DNA from: Streptomyces sp. CT34 | GTDB taxonomy: Bacteria; Actinomycetota; Actinomycetes; Streptomycetales; Streptomycetaceae | Reading direction: 5' to 3' | Length of the DNA stretch: 34,080 bases | Assembly (NCBI RefSeq): GCF_000805335.1 | Contig: NZ_KN708638.1 | Location: 2,481,950 to 2,516,029, forward strand | Part shown: piece by piece, positions 1 to 8,098 of the stretch | How positions within the stretch are numbered: position 1 is the first letter of the stretch | Layout of the letters: every line of letters starts with the position of its first letter | The notes under the pieces: generated by a model | The model's database searches: none | Told to the model about the DNA's origin: nothing | Seen by the model: only the letters and a program-made list of their open reading frames with translations | Position numbers and translations under genes: made by a program

Positions 1-51
<51 letters not shown>

Positions 52-64
52 CGGCGGGGAAAAA

Positions 65-152
65 CAAAGAGGTACGGGTGGGCGGCGGGGCAAAGAGGCG
101 GGGCAAAGAGGCAGGGTAAAGAGGCGGGGTAAGTAAAGAGGCAGGGCAAAAG
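65..152. repeat. 13-bp AAAGAGGCGGGG-type tandem repeat
   Basis: The core (C/T)AAAGAGGC(G/A)GGG recurs at about 65, 91, 104, 117 and 134, mostly with a 13-bp period, and ends in CAAAAG near 147. It lies downstream of the GDT1-like gene, with no gene of its own. The function is unknown and slippage is the likely origin. Confidence 0.75.
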
Positions 153-225
153 ACCCCCGCGCATCGCGACGCACAGCGCAAGTCGGCGCATCGCGATGCC
201 CGGCCTGGACGCCACCGGACACACG

Positions 226-300
226 CCCAGCGGCCGGACACACCCCAGCGACCCGGCACAAGCCCAGCGACCCGGCACAGGCCCAGCGGCCCGACACCCG
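226..300. repeat. 18-19-bp CCCAGCG tandem repeat
   Basis: Four imperfect copies begin with CCCAGCG at 226, 244, 263 and 282, each followed by a CGGCACA-like half. Just upstream, GCATCGCGA near 160 and TCGCGATGC near 190 form a 9-bp inverted repeat. No reading frame through the block resembles a protein. The rest of 300-380 shows nothing recognisable. Confidence 0.7.
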
Positions 301-380
301 GCGGCGGTATCCCCGGCACACACCCACCCCCCGTGGGCGATCCCTCAGCCCACAACCACCCCCGCCCCCGGGACCACCCC

Positions 381-962
381 TCAGCCCGCAGCAGCCTCGT
401 ACAGGCTGAAGCCGGCGAGCACGACCATCAGTGCGGCGGCGACCTTGGTGATCAGCCGCAGCGGCACCCGCTTCATCAGCGTCCGTCCGCCCAGAATGCC
501 CAGCCCCGCCACGGCCCACAGCCCCAGTACGGCGCCGACGCCCACGGAGATCGGGTCGTTGTAGCGGGCTGCGAGGTTGGCGGTCATGATCTGGGTCAGG
601 TCGCCGAACTCCGCGACCAGGATCATCATGAAGCCCGCCCCGGAGACCTTCCAGAAGCTCTGGTCGGCGGGCTTGACCACGTCCTCCTCGTCGTCGTCCT
701 TCCGGAACAGCAGCACGGCCGCGCCCGCCAGGAACAGCACCCCGACCACGGCCTGGACGAGGCGGTGCGGGAGCAGGGTCAGCACACTGCCCGCCGCGAT
801 GGCGAGGACGACATGCACCAGGAAGGCGGCGGCGACGCCCGCGAAGACGTACGAGGCCCGGTAGCGGGTACCGAGCATCAGGCTCGCCAGGGCGGTCTTG
901 TCGGGCAGTTCGGCGAGGAAGATGACGCCGAAGACGATGGCGGCGACGGTAAGGCTGAACAC
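381..962 (-). CDS. TMEM165/GDT1 (UPF0016) family cation transporter
   Basis: A 193-residue multi-pass membrane protein. It carries the two family signatures E-x-G/P-D-(K/R)-T: ELPDKT at residues 18-23 in the first half and EFGDLT at 118-123 in the second half. This is the inverted two-repeat layout of GDT1-type transporters, which move Mn2+ or Ca2+, often against H+. About six hydrophobic segments are visible, with an acidic stretch (KDDDEED, about 88-94) in the central loop, as is common in the family. The start is GTG at 962, with GAGG about 11 bases upstream. The length is normal. The gene stands alone: the FetB-like gene upstream is on the same strand but 239 bp away, with a palindrome in the gap. 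The substrate cannot be told from sequence; manganese efflux is the most likely role by family. Confidence 0.9.
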   Translation of the reverse strand: MFSLTVAAIVFGVIFLAELPDKTALASLMLGTRYRASYVFAGVAAAFLVHVVLAIAAGSVLTLLPHRLVQAVVGVLFLAGAAVLLFRKDDDEEDVVKPADQSFWKVSGAGFMMILVAEFGDLTQIMTANLAARYNDPISVGVGAVLGLWAVAGLGILGGRTLMKRVPLRLITKVAAALMVVLAGFSLYEAAAG

Positions 963-1108
963 GGGGCGGATTACCTCGATCGGTCGGGCCGCGCCAAAGG
1001 GCCCGGGAAGTGGGTTCGCTTCGGCACGGCAGCGTCGAACACTGCGGCCGAAGGTCTCGCTGGCGCGTACGGATACGTACCGCGTAAGTACCGCGTACGT
1101 ACCGCGTC

Positions 1109-1132
1109 GCAGTGCGACATCTGTCGCGCTGC
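1109..1132. promoter_or_regulatory. Operator-like inverted repeat upstream of the GDT1-type gene
   Basis: GCAGTGCGACA and TGTCGCGCTGC face each other across two bases, with one mismatch in 11. Another partial half-site (GCGATACC) follows, and three copies of GTACCGCGT lie at 1077-1107. The position, between the end of the permease gene and the start of the GDT1-type gene, suits a repressor site for the latter. No matching regulator is identified in the window. Confidence 0.4.
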
Positions 1133-1201
1133 GATACCTACCGCGCCTCCGGGCGCCGGCTCAGACGAGCTGAGCAGTATGTCGACGATCCCGGCGAAGA
1201 G

Positions 1202-1960
1202 CTACTCCCCTTCTGCTGCCGGCAAGGGTACGCGGTGGATCCGCCCGCGTGCCACCAGCTCCAGCACCACCGCACACGACGACGCCTGCACGGCCAGCAG
1301 CGCGACCAGGACGAACAGCTGCACCGCACCTGCGTGTACGGGCGAGGCGCCGCCCAGCAGCATGCCCACGAACGCCCCGGGGAGTGTGACCAACCCCACC
1401 GTCCTGGTCTGGTCGAGCCCCGGAAGCAGGGCGTCCGACGCGGCCGGACGGGCCACCTCCATACGCGCGTCCCGGTCCAGCAGCCCCAGCGCCAGGCCCG
1501 CCTCGAACTCGCCGCGCCGCAGCTCCAGCTCGTCCAGCGCCCGGCGCCCTCCGAGGACGGTCGCGGTCAGCGCCCCGCCGATGAGGATGCCGGTGACCGG
1601 GATCAGGCTGAGGCCGCGTGGCGGAACCAGGCCGGTGAGCAGCAGCAGGACGACGACCGGGAGGACCCCGGCGGCGATCGGTACGGCGGCCCACCACCAG
1701 GTGTGGTTCTGGGTGATGCGACGGCCGGCCGTACGGACCGCCACCGCGAACATCAGGACGAGGAAGCACAGCAGCCAGGGGAGGGCACCGACGACCCAGC
1801 CGATGAGGTAGGAGACGGCGGCGAGTTGGGCCGCCGCGCGCAGGCCGGCGAGCGCGATGGCCCGGGCGTGGCCGAGGCGCGCCACCGAGGCGACGGCCAC
1901 GGCGGCGGCCAGCAGGACGGCGAGGACGACCCCGAGGGTGGCGTTGACCGGCAGGAGCAC
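1202..1960 (-). CDS. FetB-like ABC transporter permease (UPF0014/YbbM)
   Basis: About 252 residues with 6-7 membrane segments. It matches the UPF0014/FetB family, whose E. coli member pairs with the ATPase FetA in iron efflux and oxidative-stress tolerance. Seen: an N-terminal helix rich in V/L/A, then the conserved RAAAQLAAVSYLIG stretch (about 41-54), and TGILIGGALTATV followed by the cytoplasmic ELELRRGEFEAGL segment typical of this family. I chose the GTG at 1960 because family members begin just before this first helix. The frame stays open to 2197, but that extension is Arg/Gly-rich and contains two direct repeats. No FetA ATPase gene is adjacent, so the partner must be encoded elsewhere or the family role differs here. 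Confidence 0.82.
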   Translation of the reverse strand: MLLPVNATLGVVLAVLLAAAVAVASVARLGHARAIALAGLRAAAQLAAVSYLIGWVVGALPWLLCFLVLMFAVAVRTAGRRITQNHTWWWAAVPIAAGVLPVVVLLLLTGLVPPRGLSLIPVTGILIGGALTATVLGGRRALDELELRRGEFEAGLALGLLDRDARMEVARPAASDALLPGLDQTRTVGLVTLPGAFVGMLLGGASPVHAGAVQLFVLVALLAVQASSCAVVLELVARGRIHRVPLPAAEGE

Positions 1961-2072
1961 GCGCTCACTGTAGGCGGGCGGGTGGGCCGGGGGCACCGCA
2001 TCGGAGTTCCCCGGCGCCGGTATGACGTCCCGTCGGTACGGCGGTTTTCCCAGGCGTTCCCGCAGCCCCCCC

Positions 2073-2126
2073 GATACCCCACGCCCACCCATACTCGCTG
2101 ATACCCGACGCCCACCCATACTCGAC
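2073..2126. repeat. 27-bp tandem duplication
   Basis: Two copies, 2073-2099 and 2100-2126, sharing GATACCC(C/G)ACGCCCACCC and then ATACTCG, with only three differences. They lie just upstream of the FetB-like gene. A promoter for that gene may lie here, but I cannot assign -35/-10 boxes. Confidence 0.85.
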
Positions 2127-2208
2127 GTTGCCCGCAGCACGGCGCCTCCACCACGCCACAGCGGGCCCGAGTGCACGCCAACCTCCCTACGCAGCAAGGG
2201 AGTTCCAA

Positions 2209-2256
2209 CACCAGGACCACCACGTCCTACCGCACCAGGACCACCATGTCCTACCG
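2209..2256. repeat. 24-bp tandem duplication
   Basis: Copies at 2209-2232 and 2233-2256 (CACCAGGACCACCA(C/T)GTCCT core) differ at a single base. Together with the 27-bp duplication 80 bp away they form a repeat-rich intergenic region. From 2257 to 2610 there is no convincing gene, only a short open frame ending at TAG 2536-2538. Confidence 0.85.
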
Positions 2257-2610
2257 CCCCCGGAGGCGGGCTAGTCCGGTGCCGCGCAGGGGACCACCGC
2301 GCGCCACCAGGAGTTCGCCGACGACCTGACGCGCTCCCAGCTGATCGCCGTCACCCTCCATCCCGCTATCGGCCGGTTCTCCGTCCATGTGCCGGTTGCC
2401 GGGGTACGCGTCGATGCGTGCGGTTCGCCGCCCGCCGGCCGCCGGCCGGACCGGTGCCCCCCTGCGAATCCGGCTGAATCTTTTGCCTGCGCGGGTGCCG
2501 TGCCGGCGCCTCGGGCGGTGATGATGGGGCGCACCTAGCTCGCCGTCCGCCCCCTGATGGCCGCGCGCTCCCCCGCGTACGGCCGTCCGTCGTTCCTGGG
2601 AGAGCCGCTC

Positions 2611-4653
2611 TTGGCTGTCGACCACCCCACCGACCGCCCCACTCGCCCGGCCGTCGCCATCGTGGGGGCGGGACCGCGCGGCACGAGTGTGCTGGAGCGG
2701 ATCTGTGCCTCGGCCCCCGAACTGGCCCCGGGCGTCCGGCTGACCGTCCATGTCATCGATCCCGCACCGCCCGGCGCGGGCCAGGTATGGCGTACCGCCC
2801 AGCCGTCCGAGCTGCTGATGAACACCGTCGCGTCGCAGGTCACCCTGTTCACCGACGACAGCGTCGAGTGCGCGGGGCCGATCCGCACCGGGCCGAGCCT
2901 GTACGCCTGGGAGGGGTGCGAGGTCGGGCCGGACGACTATCCGGGGCGGGCGCTCTACGGCCGGTATCTGGAGTGGGTGTTCCGGCACACGGTGCGGACC
3001 GCACCGGAGAACGTGACCGTGGTCGCCCACCGGGCCCGCGCGGTGCGGCTCACCGAGGCCCCCGACGGCACGCAGTCGCTGGCCCTCGACGACGGCCGGA
3101 CGCTGCCGGGCCTGGGCGCGGTCGTGCTGGCACAGGGCCATCTGGACACCGTCCCGGACCCGGAGCAGCGGCGCTTCGCCGACTACGCCGCCGGGCACGG
3201 GCTGCGGTATCTGCCGCCCGCCAACCCCGCCGATCTCACCGAGGAGTTGGCGGCACTGCCCCCGGACCGCCCGGTGCTGCTGCGCGGGCTCGGCCTGAAC
3301 TTCTTCGATCACATGGCGCTGCTGACGACCGGCCGCGGCGGCCGGTTCGCCCCCGGCGCGGACGGCACCCTGAGGTATCTGCCGTCCGGCCGCGAGCCGC
3401 TGCTGTACGCGGGTTCCCGGCGGGGCGTTCCGTACCACGCGCGCGGCGACAACGCGAAGGGCGCGCACGGCCGCCATCTGCCGCTGCTGCTCACCCCGGA
3501 CGTCATCGCGGCCTTCCGCAAGCGGGCCGGATCCGGGGAGCTGCCGGACTTCCTGACGGAGGTCTGGCCGCTGGTGGCCAAGGAGGTGGAGGCGGTCTAC
3601 TACGAGGCGCTGCTGGCGCGCCGCGCCCCGGACGACTCGCGGGGCCGCTCCCCGGAAGACTCCCGGCACGGCCCCCTCGTGGGCTCCCCGAACGCCTTCC
3701 GGGAGCGTTTCCTGGTCAGCGCGCACGGCAGTCCCCAGGAGGCCGCTGCCCTCGACGCCTTCGGTATCGCGCCCGCCGACCGCTGGGACTGGGACCGCGT
3801 GTCCCGGCCGCACGCCGACCGGCCGTTCGCCGGCCGGGCCGATTTCCGCGGCTGGCTGCTGGACCATCTGCGGGCGGACGTGGCGCACGCCCGGCAGGAC
3901 AACGTGTCGGGCCCGGTGAAGGCCGCCCTGGACGTGCTGCGGGATCTGCGCAACGAACTGCGGCAGATCGTCGACCACGGCGGGCTGGCGGGCGCGTCCC
4001 GCCGCGACCACCTGGACCGGTGGTACACCCCGCTGAACGCCTTCCTGTCCATCGGGCCGCCGCGCCGCCGCACAGAGGAGATGGCGGCGCTCATCGAGGC
4101 GGGGGTGCTGGAGGTCGTCGGCCCCCGTATGGAGGTCCGCATCGGCACCGGGGAGGAGGCGCCCGGTTTCATCGCCTCGTCCCCGGACGTGCCGGGTTCG
4201 CGGGTCACGGCGGCGGGCCTGATAGAGGCCCGGCTCCCGGAACCGGATGTGCGGCGCACCGGGGACGCGCTGCTGACCCGGCTGCTGGCCGACGGCGGCT
4301 GCCGGCCGCACACCACGGACGGCTACGAGACCGGCGGGCTGGACGTGTCACCGAGCCCGTACCACCTCGTCGGGGCGGACGGGCGGTGGCATCCACGGCG
4401 GTTCGCGGTCGGCGTGCCGACGGAGGGCGTGCACTGGGTGACGGCCGCCGGGGCACGCCCCGGGGTGGGATCGGTCACGCTGGCGGACACGGATGCGGTG
4501 GCCCGGGCGGCGCTGCGCGCCTCGGCCGCCCGGCCGCCGTGCCCGCGACCGCCCGCCTCTCCGGCCCCGTCTGCCCCGGAGGACCCTCCGGTCACGTCCG
4601 TCTCGGCGATCGCCTCCACCGCCCCCATGGGCCGGCCTGGTTCAGACCAATAG
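2611..4653 (+). CDS. FAD/NAD(P)-binding protein (NAD_binding_9 type)
   Basis: About 680 residues from the TTG at 2611, which has GGGAGAG at 2598-2604 ahead of it. An in-frame ATG at 2557 lacks a ribosome site and is less likely. Near the N-terminus VAIVGAGPRGTS is a Rossmann GxGxxG-like nucleotide-binding loop. It is followed by the NTVASQVTLF and GPSLYAWEG motifs of large actinobacterial FAD/NAD(P)-binding proteins. AVVLAQGHLDT, about 170 residues in, and the later LLRGLGLNFFDHMALLT fit a second nucleotide-contact region. The last 45 residues are Pro/Ala-rich and look unstructured. It is probably a flavin-dependent oxidoreductase or N-hydroxylase-like enzyme of unknown substrate. It stands alone. 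A long open frame on the opposite strand is only a GC shadow. Confidence 0.82.
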   Translation: MAVDHPTDRPTRPAVAIVGAGPRGTSVLERICASAPELAPGVRLTVHVIDPAPPGAGQVWRTAQPSELLMNTVASQVTLFTDDSVECAGPIRTGPSLYAWEGCEVGPDDYPGRALYGRYLEWVFRHTVRTAPENVTVVAHRARAVRLTEAPDGTQSLALDDGRTLPGLGAVVLAQGHLDTVPDPEQRRFADYAAGHGLRYLPPANPADLTEELAALPPDRPVLLRGLGLNFFDHMALLTTGRGGRFAPGADGTLRYLPSGREPLLYAGSRRGVPYHARGDNAKGAHGRHLPLLLTPDVIAAFRKRAGSGELPDFLTEVWPLVAKEVEAVYYEALLARRAPDDSRGRSPEDSRHGPLVGSPNAFRERFLVSAHGSPQEAAALDAFGIAPADRWDWDRVSRPHADRPFAGRADFRGWLLDHLRADVAHARQDNVSGPVKAALDVLRDLRNELRQIVDHGGLAGASRRDHLDRWYTPLNAFLSIGPPRRRTEEMAALIEAGVLEVVGPRMEVRIGTGEEAPGFIASSPDVPGSRVTAAGLIEARLPEPDVRRTGDALLTRLLADGGCRPHTTDGYETGGLDVSPSPYHLVGADGRWHPRRFAVGVPTEGVHWVTAAGARPGVGSVTLADTDAVARAALRASAARPPCPRPPASPAPSAPEDPPVTSVSAIASTAPMGRPGSDQ

Positions 4654-4675
4654 TTCCCCAAGCAGAAGATGTTGA

Positions 4676-4707
4676 ACTTGCAAGTAACAGTAAGGCGGGC
4701 CTAACCT
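4676..4707 (+). promoter_or_regulatory. Candidate promoter and operator of the DoxX gene
   Basis: A perfect 10-bp palindrome, ACTTGCAAGT (4676-4685), overlaps a possible -35 box TTGCAA (4678-4683). An 18-base spacer leads to a TANNNT-type -10, TAACCT (4702-4707). The DoxX start is 48 bases further on. The placement suggests repression by a small dimeric regulator (HxlR/MarR-like), which is inference. Confidence 0.5.
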
Positions 4708-4754
4708 TCCACTCCAGCGGTTACTTCGTCCCCACAAAGCCGTAGGAGTCACCC

Positions 4755-5219
4755 GTGTCCGCTCCCCTCACCTCCTTCACCGACAAAGCGACCCCGCACG
4801 TCCTCGCGCTCTTCCGCGTCGTCGTCGGCCTGCTCTTCGCCTGCCACGGAGCCTCGTCGCTCTTCGGCATCATGGGCGGCGCGATGGGCAACGGCTCGAC
4901 CATCCCGGCGGGCAGCTGGCCCGGCTGGTACGCGGCGGTCATCCAACTCGCCGGCGGCGTCCTCGTGATGGCCGGCCTGGGCACCCGCGCGGCGGCGTTC
5001 ATCAGCTCCGGCTCGATGGCCTACGCCTACTTCACGATGCACGCGGGCCACGCCCTGTGGCCGATCCAGAACGGCGGCGAGGCATCCGCGATGTTCTGCT
5101 GGGCCTTCCTGCTGATCTTCTTCACCGGTCCCGGCGCCTGGGCGCTCGACCGCCTCTTCTTCGGCGCGCCCGACGAGGCGCCGGCGCCCGCCGCCCAGCG
5201 CGAGCCGAGCGCCGCCTGA
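4755..5219 (+). CDS. DoxX family membrane protein
   Basis: 154 residues with four hydrophobic segments, in the order expected for DoxX: LALFRVVVGLLFACHGASSLFG (about 16-37), a second around 58-75 (AAVIQLAGGVLVMAGLGTR), a third around 80-95, and a fourth (CWAFLLIFFTG) around 115-125. The conserved R-x-x-x-G-x-x-F-x-x-H-G pattern of the first helix is present. The GTG start at 4755 follows GTAGGAG at 4742-4748. DoxX relatives take part in thiol or redox stress responses, in complexes with thioredoxin-like partners and superoxide dismutase in mycobacteria; the role here is not known. It is a single gene with its own promoter and palindrome upstream. Confidence 0.88.
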   Translation: MSAPLTSFTDKATPHVLALFRVVVGLLFACHGASSLFGIMGGAMGNGSTIPAGSWPGWYAAVIQLAGGVLVMAGLGTRAAAFISSGSMAYAYFTMHAGHALWPIQNGGEASAMFCWAFLLIFFTGPGAWALDRLFFGAPDEAPAPAAQREPSAA

Positions 5220-5397
5220 CGCCCCTGCACCGCGTCCGCGACGTACGCCCGGCCCCCGGCAACCCGGCGCCCCGGGGAGGGACACAGTCCGCCCCGGTCC
5301 GCTCGGCCGGCGGGGCCGGGCGTACGCTGTACGGCTGTAGTGCCGCCCCTGCCGCCCCAAGCGACGTCGCGGCGGGGTCCGGACCGGGAGCGATGCG

Positions 5398-6030
5398 TTG
5401 GTGGAAAGCCTGGGGTCCCTCAGCGGCACCCCCTGGGTGTACGCGATCGTCGGTCTCTCGGTGGTCCTCGATGTCTTCGTCCCGATCCTGCCCAGCGGGG
5501 TCCTGGTGATCACCGCCGCCACCACGGCCGCCGGCACCGCCGCCGACGTCACCGCATCCGCCCACGGCGAGAACCACCTCGGCGAGATGCTCTCGCTGGT
5601 GCTCTGCGCGGCCACCGCCTCGGTGCTCGGCGACATGGTCGCCTACCGGCTGGCCTGGCGCGGCGGCGACCGCTTCGACCGCGCCATCGGCCGCTCCCGC
5701 CGGCTGGCCGCGGCCCAGGAGCGGCTCGGTGCGGCGCTCACGCGGGGCGGCGGCGGCATCGTCGTACTGGCCCGCTTCGCACCCGCCGGGCGCTCCGTGG
5801 TCAGCCTGGGCGCCGGTGTCGCGCACCGCACGGTCCGCGAGTTCCTCCCCTGGTCGGCGCTGGCCGGGCTCGTCTGGGCCGCCTACAGCGTGAGCCTCGG
5901 CTACTTCGGCGGGCACTGGCTCGGCACCTCCTGGATCAGCGCCGCGCTCTCCGTCTTCGCCCTCTTCGTCGCCGGCTCGGTGGCCGCGTTCCTCATGCGC
6001 CGGCCGGAGCGTCGGGCCACCGCCCACTGA
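5398..6030 (+). CDS. DedA family membrane protein
   Basis: 210 residues. The N-terminal region VYAIVGLSVVLDVFVPILPSGVLV contains the acidic/proline entry motif of DedA/SNARE-associated proteins. The central FAPAGRSVVSLGAGVAHRTVREFLPWSALAGLVWA matches the re-entrant R-x-x-x-x-x-x-G-x-x-x-M/V-x-x-x-x-F family core (usually F-x-R-x-x-P-x-x-R; here ARFAPAGRS). Two C-terminal helices follow. DedA proteins flip polyprenyl or other phospholipid carriers across the inner membrane. The start is TTG 5398 or GTG 5401; GGGAG at 5386-5390 spaces better to 5398. It stands alone, with a 178-bp gap upstream. The exact substrate is unknown. Confidence 0.87.
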   Translation: MVESLGSLSGTPWVYAIVGLSVVLDVFVPILPSGVLVITAATTAAGTAADVTASAHGENHLGEMLSLVLCAATASVLGDMVAYRLAWRGGDRFDRAIGRSRRLAAAQERLGAALTRGGGGIVVLARFAPAGRSVVSLGAGVAHRTVREFLPWSALAGLVWAAYSVSLGYFGGHWLGTSWISAALSVFALFVAGSVAAFLMRRPERRATAH

Positions 6031-6050
6031 CACCCGGGCGGCGGCCCGAC

Positions 6051-6180
6051 GCATACGGACCCTCCGGCACGTGCGGAACATCCAACGCATCGGGCGCGTA
6101 CGGACCGCCGGCACGTGCCGATCATCACGTACCGATCATCCAGTGCATCCGGCGCGTACGGACCGTCGGCGCATCCGGCG
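6051..6180. repeat. Three degenerate copies of a GCGTACGGACC-CGGCACGTGC element
   Basis: Copies begin near 6051, 6087 and 6145. Each has GCRTACGGACC followed by a CCGGCACGTGC-like half and a GATCATC or AACATCC tail. Spacing is about 36 and 58 bases. The gap 6031-6507 contains this array, further weak inverted repeats around 6290-6330 and a possible -10 (TAGAGT, 6397-6402), but no gene I can support. Confidence 0.6.
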
Positions 6181-6507
6181 CGGGGGCGGGCACCGCAGCC
6201 GGACCGCCCGCACCGCCCAGCGCAACGCCCGCTCGCCGTCCGGAGATCCGTCCACGGCGGCGATGACCGGAAGGGTGTCCGTACGCGCCTCCACATGTCA
6301 GCGTGTGCGCGCTGTGCGCGATACGTGGCCGTGCTCTCATCCTGCCCACGCGCCGGCGGCGGGGACAGGGACAAAGGTCCCGCCCCCGACACGGAGTAGA
6401 GTCGATCGTCATCACCCGCTCCCCGCCGCCCCTCCGGGCAGGCACGGCGCCGCGCCACAGCGGCCCAGGATGCGGGAGTTCGAACCACTAACGCGAGGCA
6501 CATTTCG

Positions 6508-7665
6508 GTGAACCAACCGCCGGTCGTCGAATGGACCGAGGCCGACGAGGCCCGTTCCGCCCGTTGGCGTTCCGAGAACGGCGCCCCGCCACCCCGCAGG
6601 ATCGTCATCGCGGACGACCGGACCAAGGCCGACGAGGCGTACCGGCTCGCCTGCGAGGGCACCGCGCTCCTCTGGCGCGGCGACTTCCACAACGCCCGCC
6701 AGCTGCTGACCGCGATGGCCCGGCGGATCGACCGCCGCCCCCGTAAGGCGCCGCCCGCCGACCCCGCCCAGGCGTTCCACCTGCACCGCGCCGCACAGAA
6801 CCAGCGCGCCCGCGTCCTGGGCATGCTGCTGGTCCCCCTGGACGCGGACCTCGCCGTCCCGCTGCCCCGCGCTCCGGACGTCCGCGAGGCGTGCGCCAGG
6901 GCGTACGGTGCGCCCGAGCCGGCCGGTGCGTCCGCGCCCACCGGGACCGCCTCGCTGGTCTCGCTCCGCGAACTGCTCGGCCTCATCGGCGCCAACGAAT
7001 GGCGCAGGAAGGGCGTCGAGATCCCGGCCCTGGGCGGCGACCGGATCCACCCGCACTACGGCGTCTTCTCCCCGGCCCGCGGCGAATACGTGGACCTGGT
7101 CGCCGAGGCGCCGCTGCCGAGCCGGGAGCTGGCGTTCGACATCGGCACCGGCACCGGCGTACTGGCAGCGGTACTGGCACGGCGCGGGGTGCGCCGGATC
7201 GTGGCCACCGACCAGGATCCGCGCGCGCTGGCCTGCGCCCGCGAGAACACCGAACGGCTGGGCGTCGCCGGCCAGGTGGAGGTGGTCGAGGCCGATCTCT
7301 TCCCGGACGGCCGCGCCCCGCTGATCGTCTGCAATCCCCCCTGGGTGCCCGCCAAACCGACCTCCCCCGTGGAGCGCGCGGTCTACGACCCGGGCAACCG
7401 GATGCTGCACGGATTCCTGAACGGTCTCGCGGAGCATCTGGCACCGGGCGGCGAGGGCTGGCTGATCCTCTCCGACCTGGCCGAGCACCTCGGTCTGCGT
7501 CCGCACGCCGAACTCCTCGACGCGTTCGCCGCGTCCGGCCTCAGCGTCCTCGGCAGGCTCGACATCACACCGCGCCACCCGCGCGCCCGCGACACCTCCG
7601 ACCCGCTCCACGTGGCCCGCGCCGCCGAGGTCACGTCACTGTGGCGGCTGGGCGCGGCGGGCTGA
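6508..7665 (+). CDS. Class I SAM-dependent methyltransferase with NPPW motif
   Basis: 385 residues. The second half is a class I methyltransferase. AFDIGTGTGVLA (about 209-220) is the SAM-binding motif I. ATDQDP is the acidic loop after strand 2. LIVCNPPWVPAK (Asn about 276) is the NPPY-type catalytic motif seen in N-methyltransferases such as PrmC/HemK and RlmG/RsmC. The N-terminal ~190 residues are a separate region with SLRELLGLIGANEWRRKGVEI just before the catalytic domain. The GTG at 6508 has GAGG at 6495-6498. The target could be a glutamine in a protein or a base in RNA or DNA. The N-terminal region is not that of classical PrmC, so I do not assign a symbol. No operon partner. Confidence 0.82.
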   Translation: MNQPPVVEWTEADEARSARWRSENGAPPPRRIVIADDRTKADEAYRLACEGTALLWRGDFHNARQLLTAMARRIDRRPRKAPPADPAQAFHLHRAAQNQRARVLGMLLVPLDADLAVPLPRAPDVREACARAYGAPEPAGASAPTGTASLVSLRELLGLIGANEWRRKGVEIPALGGDRIHPHYGVFSPARGEYVDLVAEAPLPSRELAFDIGTGTGVLAAVLARRGVRRIVATDQDPRALACARENTERLGVAGQVEVVEADLFPDGRAPLIVCNPPWVPAKPTSPVERAVYDPGNRMLHGFLNGLAEHLAPGGEGWLILSDLAEHLGLRPHAELLDAFAASGLSVLGRLDITPRHPRARDTSDPLHVARAAEVTSLWRLGAAG

Positions 7666-8098
7666 CGCCCTCCCGGGGGGGGCGGGCGCCGGACCACCCG
7701 CCGGCCGTCCCCGGATATCCGCGCCGTGCCACCGCACGACGTACCGCACACCCGCCACAACACCGCGCAGACGCCCGCCCGTTGCCTCCGGATCCCGGCG
7801 CCCGGCTGCTCGGCCCCTCCGTGGACGACCTGCCGTATGCCGCGCCGGTCGCCGGTGGCGGACAGCCGCCGCCCCGGCAGCAACCGCCGCAACGAACCCG
7901 GCACCGCAATCGGCACGGCACACGGCATGGCGCACCGCACTGAACCGGGCCACGGCGCACCACCGCTGCCCCGGCAGAGCGGACGGCGGAACGCGCGAAC
8001 TCCCCGGTCTCGTCCAATCTCCTCCGACCTCCCCCGGTCTCGTCCGATCTCCCCCGATCTCCTCTGGCCACCCGTCCATCAGGCACGATGTACCCACC
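7666..8098. other. Intergenic region with tandem repeat, no gene
   Basis: 433 bp between two plus-strand genes. It starts with a G-rich stretch (7674-7690) and has CGGCAC-rich low complexity near 7895-7940. A 30-bp tandem repeat with period 30 lies at 8002-8031 and 8032-8061 (core CCCCGGTCTCGTCC). Open frames through it have no protein-like features. The kinase promoter should lie here but cannot be placed. Confidence 0.6.
8002..8061. repeat. 30-bp tandem duplication before the kinase gene
   Basis: Two adjacent 30-bp copies share CCCCGGTCTCGTCC(A/G)ATCTCC and differ at only a few positions. A third partial CCGATCTCC lies inside the second copy. It ends 37 bases before the kinase start, so it lies in the leader or promoter. 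Confidence 0.85.

Noticed and set aside
963..1200. yybP-ykoY manganese riboswitch upstream of the GDT1-type gene
   Set aside because: I could not find the conserved core or paired helices; only a DNA-operator-like dyad is visible.
2251..4311. 686-codon minus-strand frame opposite the FAD/NAD(P) protein
   Set aside because: Arg/Gly/Pro-rich shadow of a well-supported plus-strand gene.
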